Positions 1 to 9,238 are shown, numbered from the stretch's first letter. The stretch: 64,000 nt of DNA from Pseudomonadota bacterium (GCA_018240595.1 JAFEFL010000070.1:186001-250000), one strand, 5' to 3'. Notes: generated from the sequence alone by a model not told the origin. Translations and numbers: made by a program.

Positions 1-281
1 AGCGGGTCATGGCTGGGCTCGCAAGCGGGAGGCATTGACGCTGCTAGTATAGATGGGTCCGCCACAGCCAATGCACCGCAATCGCGCCGCAGGGACGCAG
101 AATGTTTCGTGCCGGCCCGCCGGTTTGGCATGGAGTTGCGCCATCCGGGCGCGGCCGGCGGGCCGCATAAGATGCGGCACCGGCCGCCGATCTCAGCCAA
201 AAGATGTCGCCGCTCCGGATTTGTTGGGAGCTTCTTCTCCGCGTCGAGCGCTAAGAAGTCATTCGAGAAAGACTGCGGGCC
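1..281. other. Left-edge non-coding stretch
   Basis: No gene can be supported here. Short open frames cross it, but none has a convincing ribosome binding site or a recognisable protein. It should contain the promoter of the acetyltransferase gene that starts at 282, but I see no well-spaced -35/-10 pair. Confidence 0.4.
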
Positions 282-1115
282 ATGAAGACCATCGACGTCA
301 CATTTTCCGACCTCGGCATCGAGCATCTCGACGGCGCGGTCGCCCTGTCCCGCCAGGCCGGTTGGCCGCATCGGCCGGAGGATTGGGCGCTGCTGCTCGG
401 CCTTAGCCGCGGCTTCGTCGCGCTGGCGGACTCCCGCGTCGTCGGAACCGTCAACCTGACACCCTTCGGACACGCGGCCACGATCAACATGGTGATCGTC
501 GACGCCGCCATGCGCGGTCAGGGGCTCGGCGCCCGGCTGATGCAGCTCGCCATCGAAGCGGCAGCGGATCGCGAATGCCGGCTTATCGCCACCGAGGAAG
601 GCCTGCCGCTCTACCGCAAGCTCGGCTTTCGCGAGGTCGCCGTCGTCCGCCAGCACCAGGGGATTGCGCTGCCGATCGAGGCGCCGACCGATGTGTCCTG
701 GGCTGCGGCCGATAGCGCTGCCGAGATTGCCGCGCTCGATCGCGCGGCCACCGGCCTCGATCGCGGCGCGCTGCTGCAAGCGCTGCAGAAAGTTGCCTTG
801 TTCGCCGTCATCCGCCGCGACGGAAAAGTTGCAGGTTATGGCGCCATCCGACGTTTCGGACGCGGCGACGTCATCGGCCCCGTGGTCGCGCCCGACACCG
901 CCGATGCGCGGCACCTTGTGTCGTTCCTGTTGTCGGGACGTGCCGGCGCTTTCGTCCGGGTCGATACGCCGCGCGATCTCGGCCTCTGCGATTGGCTGAG
1001 CGGTCTCGGATTGAAGGAGGTCGGCGGCGGCATCGCCATGCGGCGCTCCGACATCATCACTCAAGAAGACACCGGTGTTCGCGTTTACGCGCTCGCCAGC
1101 CAGGCACTCGGTTGA
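282..1115 (+). CDS. GNAT family N-acetyltransferase with a YitH-like second domain
   Basis: A 277-residue cytoplasmic acetyltransferase predicted to move an acetyl group from acetyl-CoA to an amine. The N-terminal half is a GNAT fold: strand four ends in VIVDAAMRG and the acetyl-CoA pyrophosphate loop RGQGLG lies at residues 78-83, followed by LYRKLGF. The C-terminal half (about 140-277) resembles the second domain of YitH-type acetyltransferases. The ATG at 282 follows an ordinary intergenic stretch. The class III aminotransferase gene begins 14 bases downstream, so the two are probably cotranscribed and the substrate may be an amino compound handled by that enzyme. The exact substrate is unknown. 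Confidence 0.85.
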   Translation: MKTIDVTFSDLGIEHLDGAVALSRQAGWPHRPEDWALLLGLSRGFVALADSRVVGTVNLTPFGHAATINMVIVDAAMRGQGLGARLMQLAIEAAADRECRLIATEEGLPLYRKLGFREVAVVRQHQGIALPIEAPTDVSWAAADSAAEIAALDRAATGLDRGALLQALQKVALFAVIRRDGKVAGYGAIRRFGRGDVIGPVVAPDTADARHLVSFLLSGRAGAFVRVDTPRDLGLCDWLSGLGLKEVGGGIAMRRSDIITQEDTGVRVYALASQALG

Positions 1116-1129
1116 ACCAGGAGAACACC

Positions 1130-2506
1130 ATGCTGAGCAATTCCCTGATCGAGATGGATCGGGCCCACCTGATCCACCCGGTGTCCTCCTATCGCGGCCA
1201 TGAACGCGTTGGCGCGCGCATCCTCAAGTCCGCCAAGGGCGCCCGCGTCACCGATGCCTCCGGTCACGAACTGGTCGATGGTTTTGCCGGACTATGGTGC
1301 GTGAATGCGGGCTATGGCCATGACAGCATCGTCGAGGCAGCGGCGCAGCAGATGCGCACGCTGCCTTATGCGACGGGCTATTTCGACCTCGCCTCGGAGC
1401 CGGCGATCCGCCTGGCCTCGGAGCTCGCCGACCGCGCCCCGGGCGACCTCAAGCACATCTATTTCACGCTAGGCGGCTCGGATGCCGTCGACAGCACGGT
1501 GCGCTTCATCCGCTATTATCAAAACGCGCGGGGCAAGCCGCGCAAGGACCAGTTCATTTCGCTGGAACAGGGCTATCACGGCTCGTCGACCGTCGGCGCC
1601 GGTCTGACGGCCCTGCCCGCCTTTCATGACGGCTTCGGCATTCCGCTTGACTGGCAGCACAAGATTCCGTCGCCTTACCCATATCGCAATCCGGTGGGCA
1701 GCAGCTCGGAGGCAATCATCAAGGCCTCGCTGGCCGCCCTGCGCGCCAAGGTCGAACAGCTCGGACCTGAGCGCGTCGCCGCTTTCTACGCCGAGCCGAT
1801 CCAGGGCTCGGGCGGCGTCATCGTGCCGCCGCCGGGCTGGCTCAAGGCCATGCGCGAGCTATGTCGCGAACTCGACATTCTTTTCGTCGCCGACGAGGTG
1901 ATCACCGGTTTCGGCCGCACCGGGCCGCTGTTCGCCTGCCAGGATGACGGCGTCGATCCGGATTTCATGACGACGGCCAAGGGCCTGACGTCCGGCTATG
2001 TCCCGATGGGCGCGGTGTTCATGGCCGATCACGTCTATCAGACGATTGCCGACGGCGCGGGCGCCAAGGCGGTAGGTCACGGCTACACTTATTCGGCGCA
2101 CCCGGTGAGCGCCGCGGTGGCGCTCGAGGTACTGAAGCTTTACGAGAGCGGACTCCTCGATAACGGCCGCAAGGCCGGTGCGCGGCTGATGACTGGCCTC
2201 TCTGCCCTATCCAACCATCCACTTGTCGGCGAAGTTCGCGGTCGCGGCATGCTCGCCGCGGTGGAACTCGTCACCGACAAGATGAAAAAGACGCCATTGC
2301 CGGCGGCGGCCGACCCGTCCCGCCGCATCTTCGACCGGGCCTGGGCCAATGGGCTGGTTATCCGAGCCTTCGGCAATGGCGTCATAGGCTTCGCGCCGCC
2401 TTTGTGCTGCACCGACAACGATATCGACCTGATTATCGAGCGCACGCGACTGACTCTCGATCAAACGCTCGAGGATCGCGACGTCCGGGCGAGCATGGCC
2501 GCCTGA
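1130..2506 (+). CDS. Class III PLP-dependent aminotransferase (omega-amino acid type)
   Basis: A 458-residue fold-type I aminotransferase that would transfer the amino group of an omega-amino acid or diamine to pyruvate or another oxo acid. The PLP-binding Asp is D255 in VADEVITGFGRTG and the Schiff-base Lys is K284 in TTAKGLTSGY. The cofactor-phosphate region GGSDAVDSTVR is present near residue 115. Length and motifs match the aspartate aminotransferase family (class III). The ATG at 1130 is chosen because it follows the ribosome site CCAGGAG with good spacing; the frame is open further upstream, but only as an overlap with the acetyltransferase gene. The substrate could be a beta-alanine-, taurine- or putrescine-like amine. 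Confidence 0.9.
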   Translation: MLSNSLIEMDRAHLIHPVSSYRGHERVGARILKSAKGARVTDASGHELVDGFAGLWCVNAGYGHDSIVEAAAQQMRTLPYATGYFDLASEPAIRLASELADRAPGDLKHIYFTLGGSDAVDSTVRFIRYYQNARGKPRKDQFISLEQGYHGSSTVGAGLTALPAFHDGFGIPLDWQHKIPSPYPYRNPVGSSSEAIIKASLAALRAKVEQLGPERVAAFYAEPIQGSGGVIVPPPGWLKAMRELCRELDILFVADEVITGFGRTGPLFACQDDGVDPDFMTTAKGLTSGYVPMGAVFMADHVYQTIADGAGAKAVGHGYTYSAHPVSAAVALEVLKLYESGLLDNGRKAGARLMTGLSALSNHPLVGEVRGRGMLAAVELVTDKMKKTPLPAAADPSRRIFDRAWANGLVIRAFGNGVIGFAPPLCCTDNDIDLIIERTRLTLDQTLEDRDVRASMAA

Positions 2507-2541
2507 TACCATCGACTTGGGGCTGGATACGGCTGCTGCGA

Positions 2542-2553
2542 AATTCCGGAATT
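2542..2553. promoter_or_regulatory. 12-bp perfect palindrome, possible operator
   Basis: AATTCCGGAATT is a perfect dyad in the 226-base gap between the aminotransferase and HAD genes. It is followed by an AT-rich stretch (GATTATAGGTATTTT) that could hold a -10 element for the HAD gene. A short palindrome like this can occur by chance. Confidence 0.25.
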
Positions 2554-2732
2554 CGTCGATTATAGGTATTTTGTGCCGTGGCAAACGACCGATTCAGCAA
2601 ACTCGCATAGCGGCCATGATGAAAATTGACCGTGCCAGTCGAGTTTGAGATTGGCCGGTTGGAGGATGATGCCGGCATCCACGAAACCGTAGCCCTTGAG
2701 CCGCTGTTTGTTGCAATGACAGGGATACGCGA

Positions 2733-3467
2733 TTGCCAAAGCCGTTCACCAGCTTCCGCTACCTGACCTTCGACGTCGTCGGCACGCTGATCGACTTCGA
2801 AAGCGGTCTCATCGATAGCCTGTCGGCGATCGCCGCCGAACACGGCACGACGCTCGACGGCGAGCAAGCGCTCTCGTTTTATCGCGCAGCCCGTTACATG
2901 CCGGAAGCCTTGCGCTTTCCCGACGATCTTTCCCGCGTTTATGTCGTCATCGCACCGCAGCTCGGGCTGCCGGCCGACAAAGCCCTCGGCGACCGCCTGC
3001 GAGCCTCCGTTCCGAACTGGCGCGCGTTTCCCGACAGCGTCGCCGCGCTGGCCCGCCTGGCGAAACGCTACCGGCTGATCGCAATGACCAATGCGCAGCG
3101 CTGGGCTTACGATCACTTTGCGCGTGAACTCGGCAATCCGTTCTACGCCGCCTTCACGACCGACGATACCGGCACTGAAAAGCCAGACCCCGCGTTCTTC
3201 GACCAGGTCCTCGCCTTCATCGCCAAGGACGGCGGATCGCGCGACGACGTTTTGCACGTCGCACAAAGCCAGTATCACGACATCGGAATTTCACGCCGGC
3301 TCGGCATCACCAATTGCTGGATCGAGCGCCGGCATGCCGTCAAGGGCTACGGCGGCACCATCGCTCCGGAGAGCTTCACCCAACCAGATTATCATTTCAC
3401 CTCGATGGCCGGATTGGCCGATGCCGTCGACCAGGCGATGGCCCGAGGCTTGCAAGCAAGTGAATGA
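2733..3467 (+). CDS. HAD-superfamily hydrolase, haloacid dehalogenase type II-like
   Basis: A 244-residue cytoplasmic hydrolase of the HAD superfamily. Motif I is FDVVGTL with the nucleophile D14. The +2 position is Val, not the general-acid Asp of phosphatases, which is the pattern of L-2-haloacid dehalogenases (Tyr in the classic enzymes). Motif II is IAMTNAQ, motif III is EKPDPAFF, and motif IV is the HVAQSQYHDIG segment. Length fits the dehalogenase-like subfamily. The start is TTG at 2733, needed to include motif I; an AGGGA-like site lies just before it. It is probably a dehalogenase or a related C-X hydrolase; a phosphatase is less likely. It sits just before an ABC importer operon. 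Confidence 0.8.
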   Translation: MPKPFTSFRYLTFDVVGTLIDFESGLIDSLSAIAAEHGTTLDGEQALSFYRAARYMPEALRFPDDLSRVYVVIAPQLGLPADKALGDRLRASVPNWRAFPDSVAALARLAKRYRLIAMTNAQRWAYDHFARELGNPFYAAFTTDDTGTEKPDPAFFDQVLAFIAKDGGSRDDVLHVAQSQYHDIGISRRLGITNCWIERRHAVKGYGGTIAPESFTQPDYHFTSMAGLADAVDQAMARGLQASE

Positions 3468-3484
3468 CTGCGGAGCTCTTAGTG

Positions 3485-3530
3485 AGTAACCGCGGCGATA
3501 TAATTAAGTAACTGCGCGTGAGTAAATGCG
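3485..3530. promoter_or_regulatory. Three direct repeats around a TATAAT box before the importer operon
   Basis: Three imperfect 10-bp direct repeats, AGTAACCGCG (3485-3494), AGTAACTGCG (3507-3516) and AGTAAATGCG (3521-3530), precede the binding-protein gene at 3580. A perfect TATAAT lies between the first two (3499-3504), with no good -35 at the expected distance. This suggests a regulated promoter whose regulator binds the repeats; the Lrp-family regulator encoded at 8748-9227 is a candidate. Promoter use is inferred. Confidence 0.4.
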
Positions 3531-3579
3531 GGCTGACGCCCTTCGGCGCCACCACTCGAAACAACGTGAGGGGAAGAAC

Positions 3580-5193
3580 ATGACGGACCGGATCAGTAAC
3601 TGGACTGCCGCCGACGATCGAATGGTGGAGAACGCGATCCGTCGCGGCGCCACCCGGCGCGAACTGCTCAATATGCTGCTGATGGGCGGCGTTGCCCTGA
3701 CCGCCGGCGCCAGCGTTCTGACTCGCGCGACCTCCGCCATCGCGGCGACGCCGGTCAAAGGCGGCCATATCCGCGCCGCCGGCTGGTCGTCCTCGACGTC
3801 CGACACGCTCGATCCGGCGAAAGCGTCGTTGTCCACCGACTATGTGCGCTGCTCGGCCTTCTACAGCCGCCTCACTTATCTCGGCGAAGACGGCAAGATC
3901 TCAATGGAGCTCGCCGAAAGTGTCGAATCGAAGGATGCCAAGGTTTGGACCGTCAAGCTGCGCAAAGGCGTCACCTTCCATGACGGCAAGCCGCTCACGT
4001 CGAAGGATGTGGTCTTCTCGCTCAAGCGTCACCTCGATCCGGCCGTCGGCTCCAAGGTCAACGCCATCGCCAAGCAGATGACCGGCTTCGCCGCCAAGGA
4101 CGACCTCACCGTCGAGGTCACGCTGGCGAACCCGAACGCCGACTTCCCGACCATCATGGCGATCCATCAGTTCATGATCGTCGCGGACGGCACCACCGAC
4201 TTCTCGAAGGGTAACGGCACCGGCGCCTTCGTCTGCAAGGTGTTCGAACCCGGCACCCGTTCGATTGCCGAGCGCAACAAGAACTACTTCAAGACCAATG
4301 GCGGGCCCTACCTCGACTCGTTCGAGTACATCGCCATCACAGAAGGCACGGCGCGGGCCAATGCACTTCTGTCCGGCGACATCCAGTTCGCCTCGAACAT
4401 GAACGCGCAGACGTCGCGGCTCTTGGAAAACAACCCGAAAATCACTTTGGTGAACCAAGCGAAGGGCAACTACACCGACCTCAATGCCCGGCTCGATCTC
4501 GATCCCGGCAACAAGGAAGGCTTCGCCACCGGCCTGAAGTATCTGATCAATCGCGAAGCCATCAAGACGTCGGTACTCCGCGGCGTGGCAGATATCGCCA
4601 ACGACCAACCCGTGCCGCCGTCGAATGTCTATTACAACAAGGAACTCAAGGCCAAGCCTTACGATCCGGAAAAGGCCAAGTTCTACTTCCAGAAGGCCGG
4701 TCTGATCGGCAAGAAAATTCCGCTCGTCACCTCCGAAGCGCCGACCGCGGGCGTGGAAATGGCCGTCCTGCTACAGCAGTCGGCCCAGGACATCGGCATG
4801 GATTTCGACGTACAGCGCGTACCGTCGGACGGCTATTGGTCGAAATACTGGCTCAAGGCGCCGGTGCACTTCGGCAATATCAATCCGCGGCCGACGCCCG
4901 ATATCCTGTTCTCACTGCTCTATACCTCGGACGCGCCGTGGAACGAAAGCCAGTACAAGTCGCCGAAGTTCGACGCCATGGTTCTCGAGGCCCGCGGCAT
5001 GCTCGATGAGACCAAGCGCACCGAGATGTACCACGAGCTGCAGCGCATGATTTCCGAAGATGCCGGCACGGTCATCCCGGTGTTCATGGGCGGCATCGAC
5101 GCGACCACGTCGAAACTCAAGGGCCTGAGGCCGAACCCGCTCGGCGGCTCGATGGGCTATGCGTTTGCCGAGTATGTCTGGCTGGAAAGCTGA
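3580..5193 (+). CDS. ABC importer, family 5 solute-binding protein (peptide/opine type), Tat-like signal
   Basis: A 537-residue periplasmic solute-binding protein of the DppA/OppA family. The N-terminus carries TRRELLNMLLMGG with hydrophobic residues after it and an AIAA cleavage region, a twin-arginine type signal. Family features include LAESVESKDAKVWTVKLRKG, VTFHDGKPL and the C-terminal pattern of lobe II. The ATG at 3580 is used because GAGGGGAAG precedes it at ideal spacing; an in-frame ATG at 3526 would add 18 residues that look unlike a signal. Two permeases and a double ATPase follow, so it is the receptor of a complete importer. The ligand is probably a di- or oligopeptide or an amino-acid derivative. 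Confidence 0.9.
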   Translation: MTDRISNWTAADDRMVENAIRRGATRRELLNMLLMGGVALTAGASVLTRATSAIAATPVKGGHIRAAGWSSSTSDTLDPAKASLSTDYVRCSAFYSRLTYLGEDGKISMELAESVESKDAKVWTVKLRKGVTFHDGKPLTSKDVVFSLKRHLDPAVGSKVNAIAKQMTGFAAKDDLTVEVTLANPNADFPTIMAIHQFMIVADGTTDFSKGNGTGAFVCKVFEPGTRSIAERNKNYFKTNGGPYLDSFEYIAITEGTARANALLSGDIQFASNMNAQTSRLLENNPKITLVNQAKGNYTDLNARLDLDPGNKEGFATGLKYLINREAIKTSVLRGVADIANDQPVPPSNVYYNKELKAKPYDPEKAKFYFQKAGLIGKKIPLVTSEAPTAGVEMAVLLQQSAQDIGMDFDVQRVPSDGYWSKYWLKAPVHFGNINPRPTPDILFSLLYTSDAPWNESQYKSPKFDAMVLEARGMLDETKRTEMYHELQRMISEDAGTVIPVFMGGIDATTSKLKGLRPNPLGGSMGYAFAEYVWLES

Positions 5194-5207
5194 GGACCAC
5201 GTCGATC

Positions 5208-5236
5208 CGGCCGCCGCTTGACGAAAGCGGCGGCCG
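5208..5236 (+). promoter_or_regulatory. Intercistronic 12-bp hairpin between binding-protein and permease genes
   Basis: The arms CGGCCGCCGCTT (5208-5219) and AAGCGGCGGCCG (5225-5236) pair perfectly around a 5-base loop. The hairpin starts 14 bases after the binding-protein stop and ends 36 bases before the permease start. No U-run follows, so it is more likely a transcript-stabilising or partially attenuating element than a full terminator. That would give more binding protein than permease, as known for other ABC importer operons. Confidence 0.65.
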
Positions 5237-5272
5237 CAGGTCCAGTAGAGGCTGGACGTCGCGCTTTAAGGG

Positions 5273-6232
5273 ATGCCGATGAACCGCCAGATCATTGAAC
5301 TGGTCTCCTGGCGTTTGGCATCCGCCGTCGTCACATTGCTCATCGTCTCGTTCACGATCTTCCTGGCGACGATGATGTTGCCGGGCGACGTGGCGCAGAT
5401 TCTGCTCGGCCAGGCGGCGACACCGGAGGCGGTGGCCGGCCTGCGCAAGGCCATGCATCTCGATGAACCGGCGATCTTCCAGTTCCTCAAGTGGCTCGGC
5501 GGACTGGCGTCCGGCGACCTCGGCCGTTCCTATGCCAACAACATGCCGATCGCCGCACTGATCGGCGGCCGCCTCGCCAACAGCCTCAAACTGGCGGCGG
5601 CGACCACCGCCATCGCCGTGCCGCTGGCTTTGACGCTCGGCATTACGTCGGCAATCAACCGCAACTCGCTTTACGACCGCATCATCTCCGGCCTGACCAT
5701 CGCCGTGATCTCCGTTCCGGAGTTTCTGCTGGCCACCCTCGCCGTCCTCGTCTTCGCCGTCTATCTGCGCTGGCTACCGGCACTGTCGCTGGCCAACGAG
5801 ACGAAAACCTTCGCCGATCTGCTGCGCGTTTACGCCTTGCCGGTCATTACGCTGACCTTCGGCGTTTCGGCGCAGATGATCCGCATGACGCGCGCGGCGG
5901 TGATCGAAACCCTGAACACACCTTATGTCGAAATGGCGATGCTCAAGGGCGCGTCGCGCCGCCGCAAGGTGCTGTGGCACGCTTTGCCCAACGCGCTGGG
6001 CCCGATCGTCAACGCCATCGCCCTGTCGCTGTCCTATCTGCTCGGCGGCGTGATCATCGTCGAGACGATCTTCAGCTACCCGGGAATCGCCAAGCTCATG
6101 GTCGATGCGGTGTCGACGCGCGATCTGCCGCTCATCCAGTCCTGCGCCATGATCTTCTGCGTCGGCTATCTGGTGCTCGTCACCATCGCGGACATCATCG
6201 CCATCGTGTCGAATCCAAGGCTCAGAACATGA
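5273..6232 (+). CDS. ABC importer inner-membrane permease (DppB type)
   Basis: A 319-residue inner-membrane permease of the BPD_transp_1 family. It has an N-terminal membrane helix (about 10-30), a periplasmic loop with LGQAATPEAV and AMHLDEP, then five further helices. The EAA loop that docks the ATPase is around MAMLKGASRRRKVLWHALPNA. It pairs with the DppC-type permease, whose ATG overlaps its stop by four bases. The ATG at 5273 is accepted; another ATG two codons later is also possible. Confidence 0.9.
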   Translation: MPMNRQIIELVSWRLASAVVTLLIVSFTIFLATMMLPGDVAQILLGQAATPEAVAGLRKAMHLDEPAIFQFLKWLGGLASGDLGRSYANNMPIAALIGGRLANSLKLAAATTAIAVPLALTLGITSAINRNSLYDRIISGLTIAVISVPEFLLATLAVLVFAVYLRWLPALSLANETKTFADLLRVYALPVITLTFGVSAQMIRMTRAAVIETLNTPYVEMAMLKGASRRRKVLWHALPNALGPIVNAIALSLSYLLGGVIIVETIFSYPGIAKLMVDAVSTRDLPLIQSCAMIFCVGYLVLVTIADIIAIVSNPRLRT

Positions 6233-7074
6233 CGACGGATACGGTGTCGCCAGGCCGGCGGGTTTCCTATCGCTTCAACAAGATCGGCTTGATGTCACTC
6301 TGCATCATCCTGGCCTGGGCACTGGTGGCGTTCCTTGCACCGCTGCTGGCCCCCTACCCGGTCGGCAAGATCGTCAACTTTGAGTTCTATGCTCCGATGT
6401 CGGCCAAATTCTGGATGGGGACCGACTATCTCGGACGCGACATGCTGTCGCGCGTTCTGATGGGGGCCCGCTACACCGTCGGCATATCGCTCGTCGCCGT
6501 CGCGCTCGCCTGCTTCATGGGCGTCGCTCTCGGCATGATGGCCGCGGTGCTCGGCGGCTGGATCGATACCGTGCTGAGCCGGTTGATGGATGCATTGATC
6601 TCCATTCCGAGCAAACTCTTCGGCCTTGTCGTCGTCGCCGGCCTGGGTTCATCGATACCGGTGCTCATTCTGACGCTGGCCGTCATCTATACGCCGGGAT
6701 CCTATCGCTTCGCCCGGGCCCTCGCCGTCAACATCAACGCGATGGATTACGTCGTCGTCGCGCGTGCGCGCGGCGAAGGCCTCGGCTATCTCGTCCGCTC
6801 GGAGATTCTGCCCAACATCACCGGGCCGGTGCTGGCCGACTTCGGACTTCGCTTTGTCTTCATCGTGCTGCTGCTGTCCGGTCTGTCCTTCCTCGGGCTC
6901 GGCGTGCAGCCGCCCTTTGCCGACTGGGGCGCGCTGGTCCGTGAGAATCTCGGCGGTCTGTCGCTTGGCGCGCCGGCCGTGGTCTTTCCGTCGCTGGCCA
7001 TTGCGACGCTCACGATCAGCGTCAACCTGCTGATCGACAACCTCCCCCGCAAAATTCGCGACCAGGGCGCCTGA
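6229..7074 (+). CDS. ABC importer inner-membrane permease (DppC type)
   Basis: A 281-residue permease. After an N-terminal helix (ILAWALVAFLAPLLAPY) it has the family motif GTDYLGRDMLSRVLMGAR near residue 65, typical of OppC/DppC proteins, and an EAA loop around VVARARGEGLGYLVRSEILP. The start ATG overlaps the stop of the DppB-type gene (ATGA), and its stop overlaps the start of the ATPase gene, so translation is coupled. It forms the membrane pore with the preceding permease. Confidence 0.9.
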   Translation: MTTDTVSPGRRVSYRFNKIGLMSLCIILAWALVAFLAPLLAPYPVGKIVNFEFYAPMSAKFWMGTDYLGRDMLSRVLMGARYTVGISLVAVALACFMGVALGMMAAVLGGWIDTVLSRLMDALISIPSKLFGLVVVAGLGSSIPVLILTLAVIYTPGSYRFARALAVNINAMDYVVVARARGEGLGYLVRSEILPNITGPVLADFGLRFVFIVLLLSGLSFLGLGVQPPFADWGALVRENLGGLSLGAPAVVFPSLAIATLTISVNLLIDNLPRKIRDQGA

Positions 7075-8735
7075 TGGCCAATATTGTCGAAGTCCGCAAC
7101 CTGAAGGTCGAGGCCGTCACCGACGCCGGCCGCGTCGTGACGATCATCGATGACGTGTCGTTCGATATTGCGGACGGCGAAATCGTCGCGCTGATCGGCG
7201 AAAGCGGCTCCGGCAAGACCACCATCGCCCTGACGCTGATGGGCTACGCCCGGCCGGGCTGCCGCATCAGCGGCGGCTCGGTGAAACTCGGCGCTCACGA
7301 CATGGCCGGACTCGGTGAAAGCGAATGCGCACGCGTTCGCGGCATCGAGGTCGCCTATATCCCGCAAAGCGCCGCGGCGGCCTTCAATCCCGCGCACACG
7401 ATCATGGACCAGGTCATCGAGGTGGTTCGCATTCACCGCTTGATGCCGCTCAGGGATGCGCGCGCCAAGGCCATCGAACTGTTCAAGGCCCTCGCCTTGC
7501 CTCATCCGGAAACGATCGGCGAGCGCTATCCGCATCAGGTGTCCGGCGGGCAGTTGCAGCGGCTCGCGGCGGCGATGGCGCTGATCGGCGACCCCAAGCT
7601 GATCATCTTCGACGAGCCGACCACCGCCCTCGACGTGACGACGCAAATCGAGGTGCTGCGCGCCTTCAAGTCGGTCATGCAAGGCAAAAAGATCGCCGGC
7701 GTCTATGTCTCGCACGATCTCGCGGTCGTCGCGCAGATGGCCGACCGCATCATCGTGCTCAAGGGGGGTACGATCCAGGAGGCCGGCGCGACAGAACAGA
7801 TTATCAAGCGCCCGGGCCACCCTTATACCCAGGCGCTGATCAACGCCGTGGAGCCGGCCCTGTTCGCCGGCGTGAATGCGAAGGAAGAAGCGGCGAAACC
7901 TCCGCTGATGGAGGTCAGCAATCTCTACGCCGGTTATGGTGGATTTCTGGACAAGGGCTTGCCGCGGCTGCTGGCTGTCAAACACGTCGATTTGCGCGTG
8001 CCCGCCGGACATAATCTCGGCATCATCGGCGAGTCCGGTTGCGGCAAGTCGACCCTGGCGCGCGCCATCGCCGGACTGCTGCCCGCGGTGACCGGCAACA
8101 TTCTGCTCGAAGGAAAGGCGCTGGCTCCCTACGCCCGCCATCGCAGCCGCGAGCAGCTGCGGCAGATTCAGATCGTCTTCCAGTCCGCGGATACGGCGCT
8201 CAATCCGTCCAAGTCGGTGAGCGAGATTCTGGAGCGGCCGCTTCTGTTCTATCACGGCATGACACGGCGAGACCGCGCGAAGCGCGTTGGCGAACTGCTC
8301 GACATGGTGAAACTGCCGCGCGGGCTCGGCAACCGGCGACCATCGGAACTGTCGGGCGGACAGAAGCAGCGCGTGAATTTCGCGCGCGCGCTGGCCGCCG
8401 ATCCGAAGCTGATCCTGTGCGACGAGATCACCTCGGCGCTCGACACGGTCGTGGCCGCGGCGGTTATCGATCTATTGAAGGAACTGCAGCGCGAGCTGGG
8501 ACTGTCCTACATCTTCATCAGCCACGATCTGTCGACTGTGCGCGCCATCTGCAACGACGTCGCCGTGATGTATGCCGGTGAGAAGGTCGAGCAGACCTCG
8601 CCGGACAAGATCGGCCAGGCCGGCGGCCACCCCTACTCGCGACTGCTGTTCGACTCGGTGCCCAAGCTCGATCAGGGTTGGCTCGACAGCCTCAAGCAGG
8701 ACGAAGCGCTGATCGAGGCTTATGCGGTGCGCTGA
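7074..8735 (+). CDS. ABC importer fused double ATPase (DppD-DppF type)
   Basis: A 553-residue cytoplasmic protein with two complete ABC ATPase domains in one chain, replacing separate DppD and DppF subunits. Domain 1 has Walker A GESGSGKTT, signature VSGGQLQR and Walker B LIIFDEP. Domain 2 (from about residue 280) has GESGCGKST, LSGGQKQR and LILCDEI, where the usual DEP is DEI. No C-terminal oligopeptide Cys cluster is evident. The start ATG overlaps the upstream stop (TGATG). The gene is followed after only 12 bases by the convergent Lrp-family gene. Confidence 0.9.
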   Translation: MANIVEVRNLKVEAVTDAGRVVTIIDDVSFDIADGEIVALIGESGSGKTTIALTLMGYARPGCRISGGSVKLGAHDMAGLGESECARVRGIEVAYIPQSAAAAFNPAHTIMDQVIEVVRIHRLMPLRDARAKAIELFKALALPHPETIGERYPHQVSGGQLQRLAAAMALIGDPKLIIFDEPTTALDVTTQIEVLRAFKSVMQGKKIAGVYVSHDLAVVAQMADRIIVLKGGTIQEAGATEQIIKRPGHPYTQALINAVEPALFAGVNAKEEAAKPPLMEVSNLYAGYGGFLDKGLPRLLAVKHVDLRVPAGHNLGIIGESGCGKSTLARAIAGLLPAVTGNILLEGKALAPYARHRSREQLRQIQIVFQSADTALNPSKSVSEILERPLLFYHGMTRRDRAKRVGELLDMVKLPRGLGNRRPSELSGGQKQRVNFARALAADPKLILCDEITSALDTVVAAAVIDLLKELQRELGLSYIFISHDLSTVRAICNDVAVMYAGEKVEQTSPDKIGQAGGHPYSRLLFDSVPKLDQGWLDSLKQDEALIEAYAVR

Positions 8736-8747
8736 AGCCGGGCGGTG

Positions 8748-9227
8748 TTACGACGCTGCGAAAAGCTTGGTCAACGGTAACTGCGCCTTGGCGATCGGCG
8801 TCTTCAGGACGACGAAGCTGAAATACTTGTCGATGCCGACGTCCAGGTCGATCAGCCGCTCCATGGTCTGCTGATAGTCCTCGATGCCTGAGGTGACGAA
8901 CTTGACGAGGTAATCATAGCCGCCCGACACCAGGTGGCACTCGACCACGGAGTGGATCTTCTCGATGGCGACGAGGAAGCGCGCGAAATCGGATTGGCGA
9001 TGGTTCTTCAGCGTGATCTCGGTGAAGACGGTCAAGGTCTGGCCGAGCTTGGCGACGTTGATCAAGCCCGCGTAGCCGAGAATATAGCCCTCTTCCTGCA
9101 GCTTCTTCACCCGCATCAGGCAGGGGCTGGGCGACAGGTTGACGAGTTCGGCGAGTTCGACATTCGTGATCCGACCGTTCTTCTGCAGTTCGTTGAGAAT
9201 CTTGATATCGATGCGGTCGAGTTTCAT
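8748..9227 (-). CDS. Lrp/AsnC family transcriptional regulator
   Basis: A 159-residue regulator. The N-terminal helix-turn-helix spans LDRIDIKILNEL to NVELAELVNLSPSPCLMRVK, and the C-terminal ligand-binding AsnC/RAM domain follows (VVECHLVSGGYDYLVKF). The chosen start is the ATG at 9227, where family members begin (MKLDRID). The frame stays open for 15 further codons. It is divergent from the FAD oxidoreductase gene and convergent with the first importer operon, so it probably senses an amino acid and controls one or both. An inverted repeat in the divergent gap is a candidate binding site. Confidence 0.9.
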   Translation of the reverse strand: MKLDRIDIKILNELQKNGRITNVELAELVNLSPSPCLMRVKKLQEEGYILGYAGLINVAKLGQTLTVFTEITLKNHRQSDFARFLVAIEKIHSVVECHLVSGGYDYLVKFVTSGIEDYQQTMERLIDLDVGIDKYFSFVVLKTPIAKAQLPLTKLFAAS

Positions 9228-9238
9228 CGTTGAACCAA

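Noticed and set aside
35-53. TTGACG and TATAGA as a promoter for the first gene
   Set aside because: They are only 7 bases apart, too close for a sigma-70 promoter.
53-406. Small plus-strand protein of 117 codons at the left edge
   Set aside because: It overlaps the start of the acetyltransferase gene in another frame, has no ribosome site and is Arg-rich low complexity.
6786-8255. 489-codon minus-strand open frame opposite the permease and ATPase genes
   Set aside because: Walker and signature motifs show the plus strand is coding. The antisense frame has no recognisable domain.
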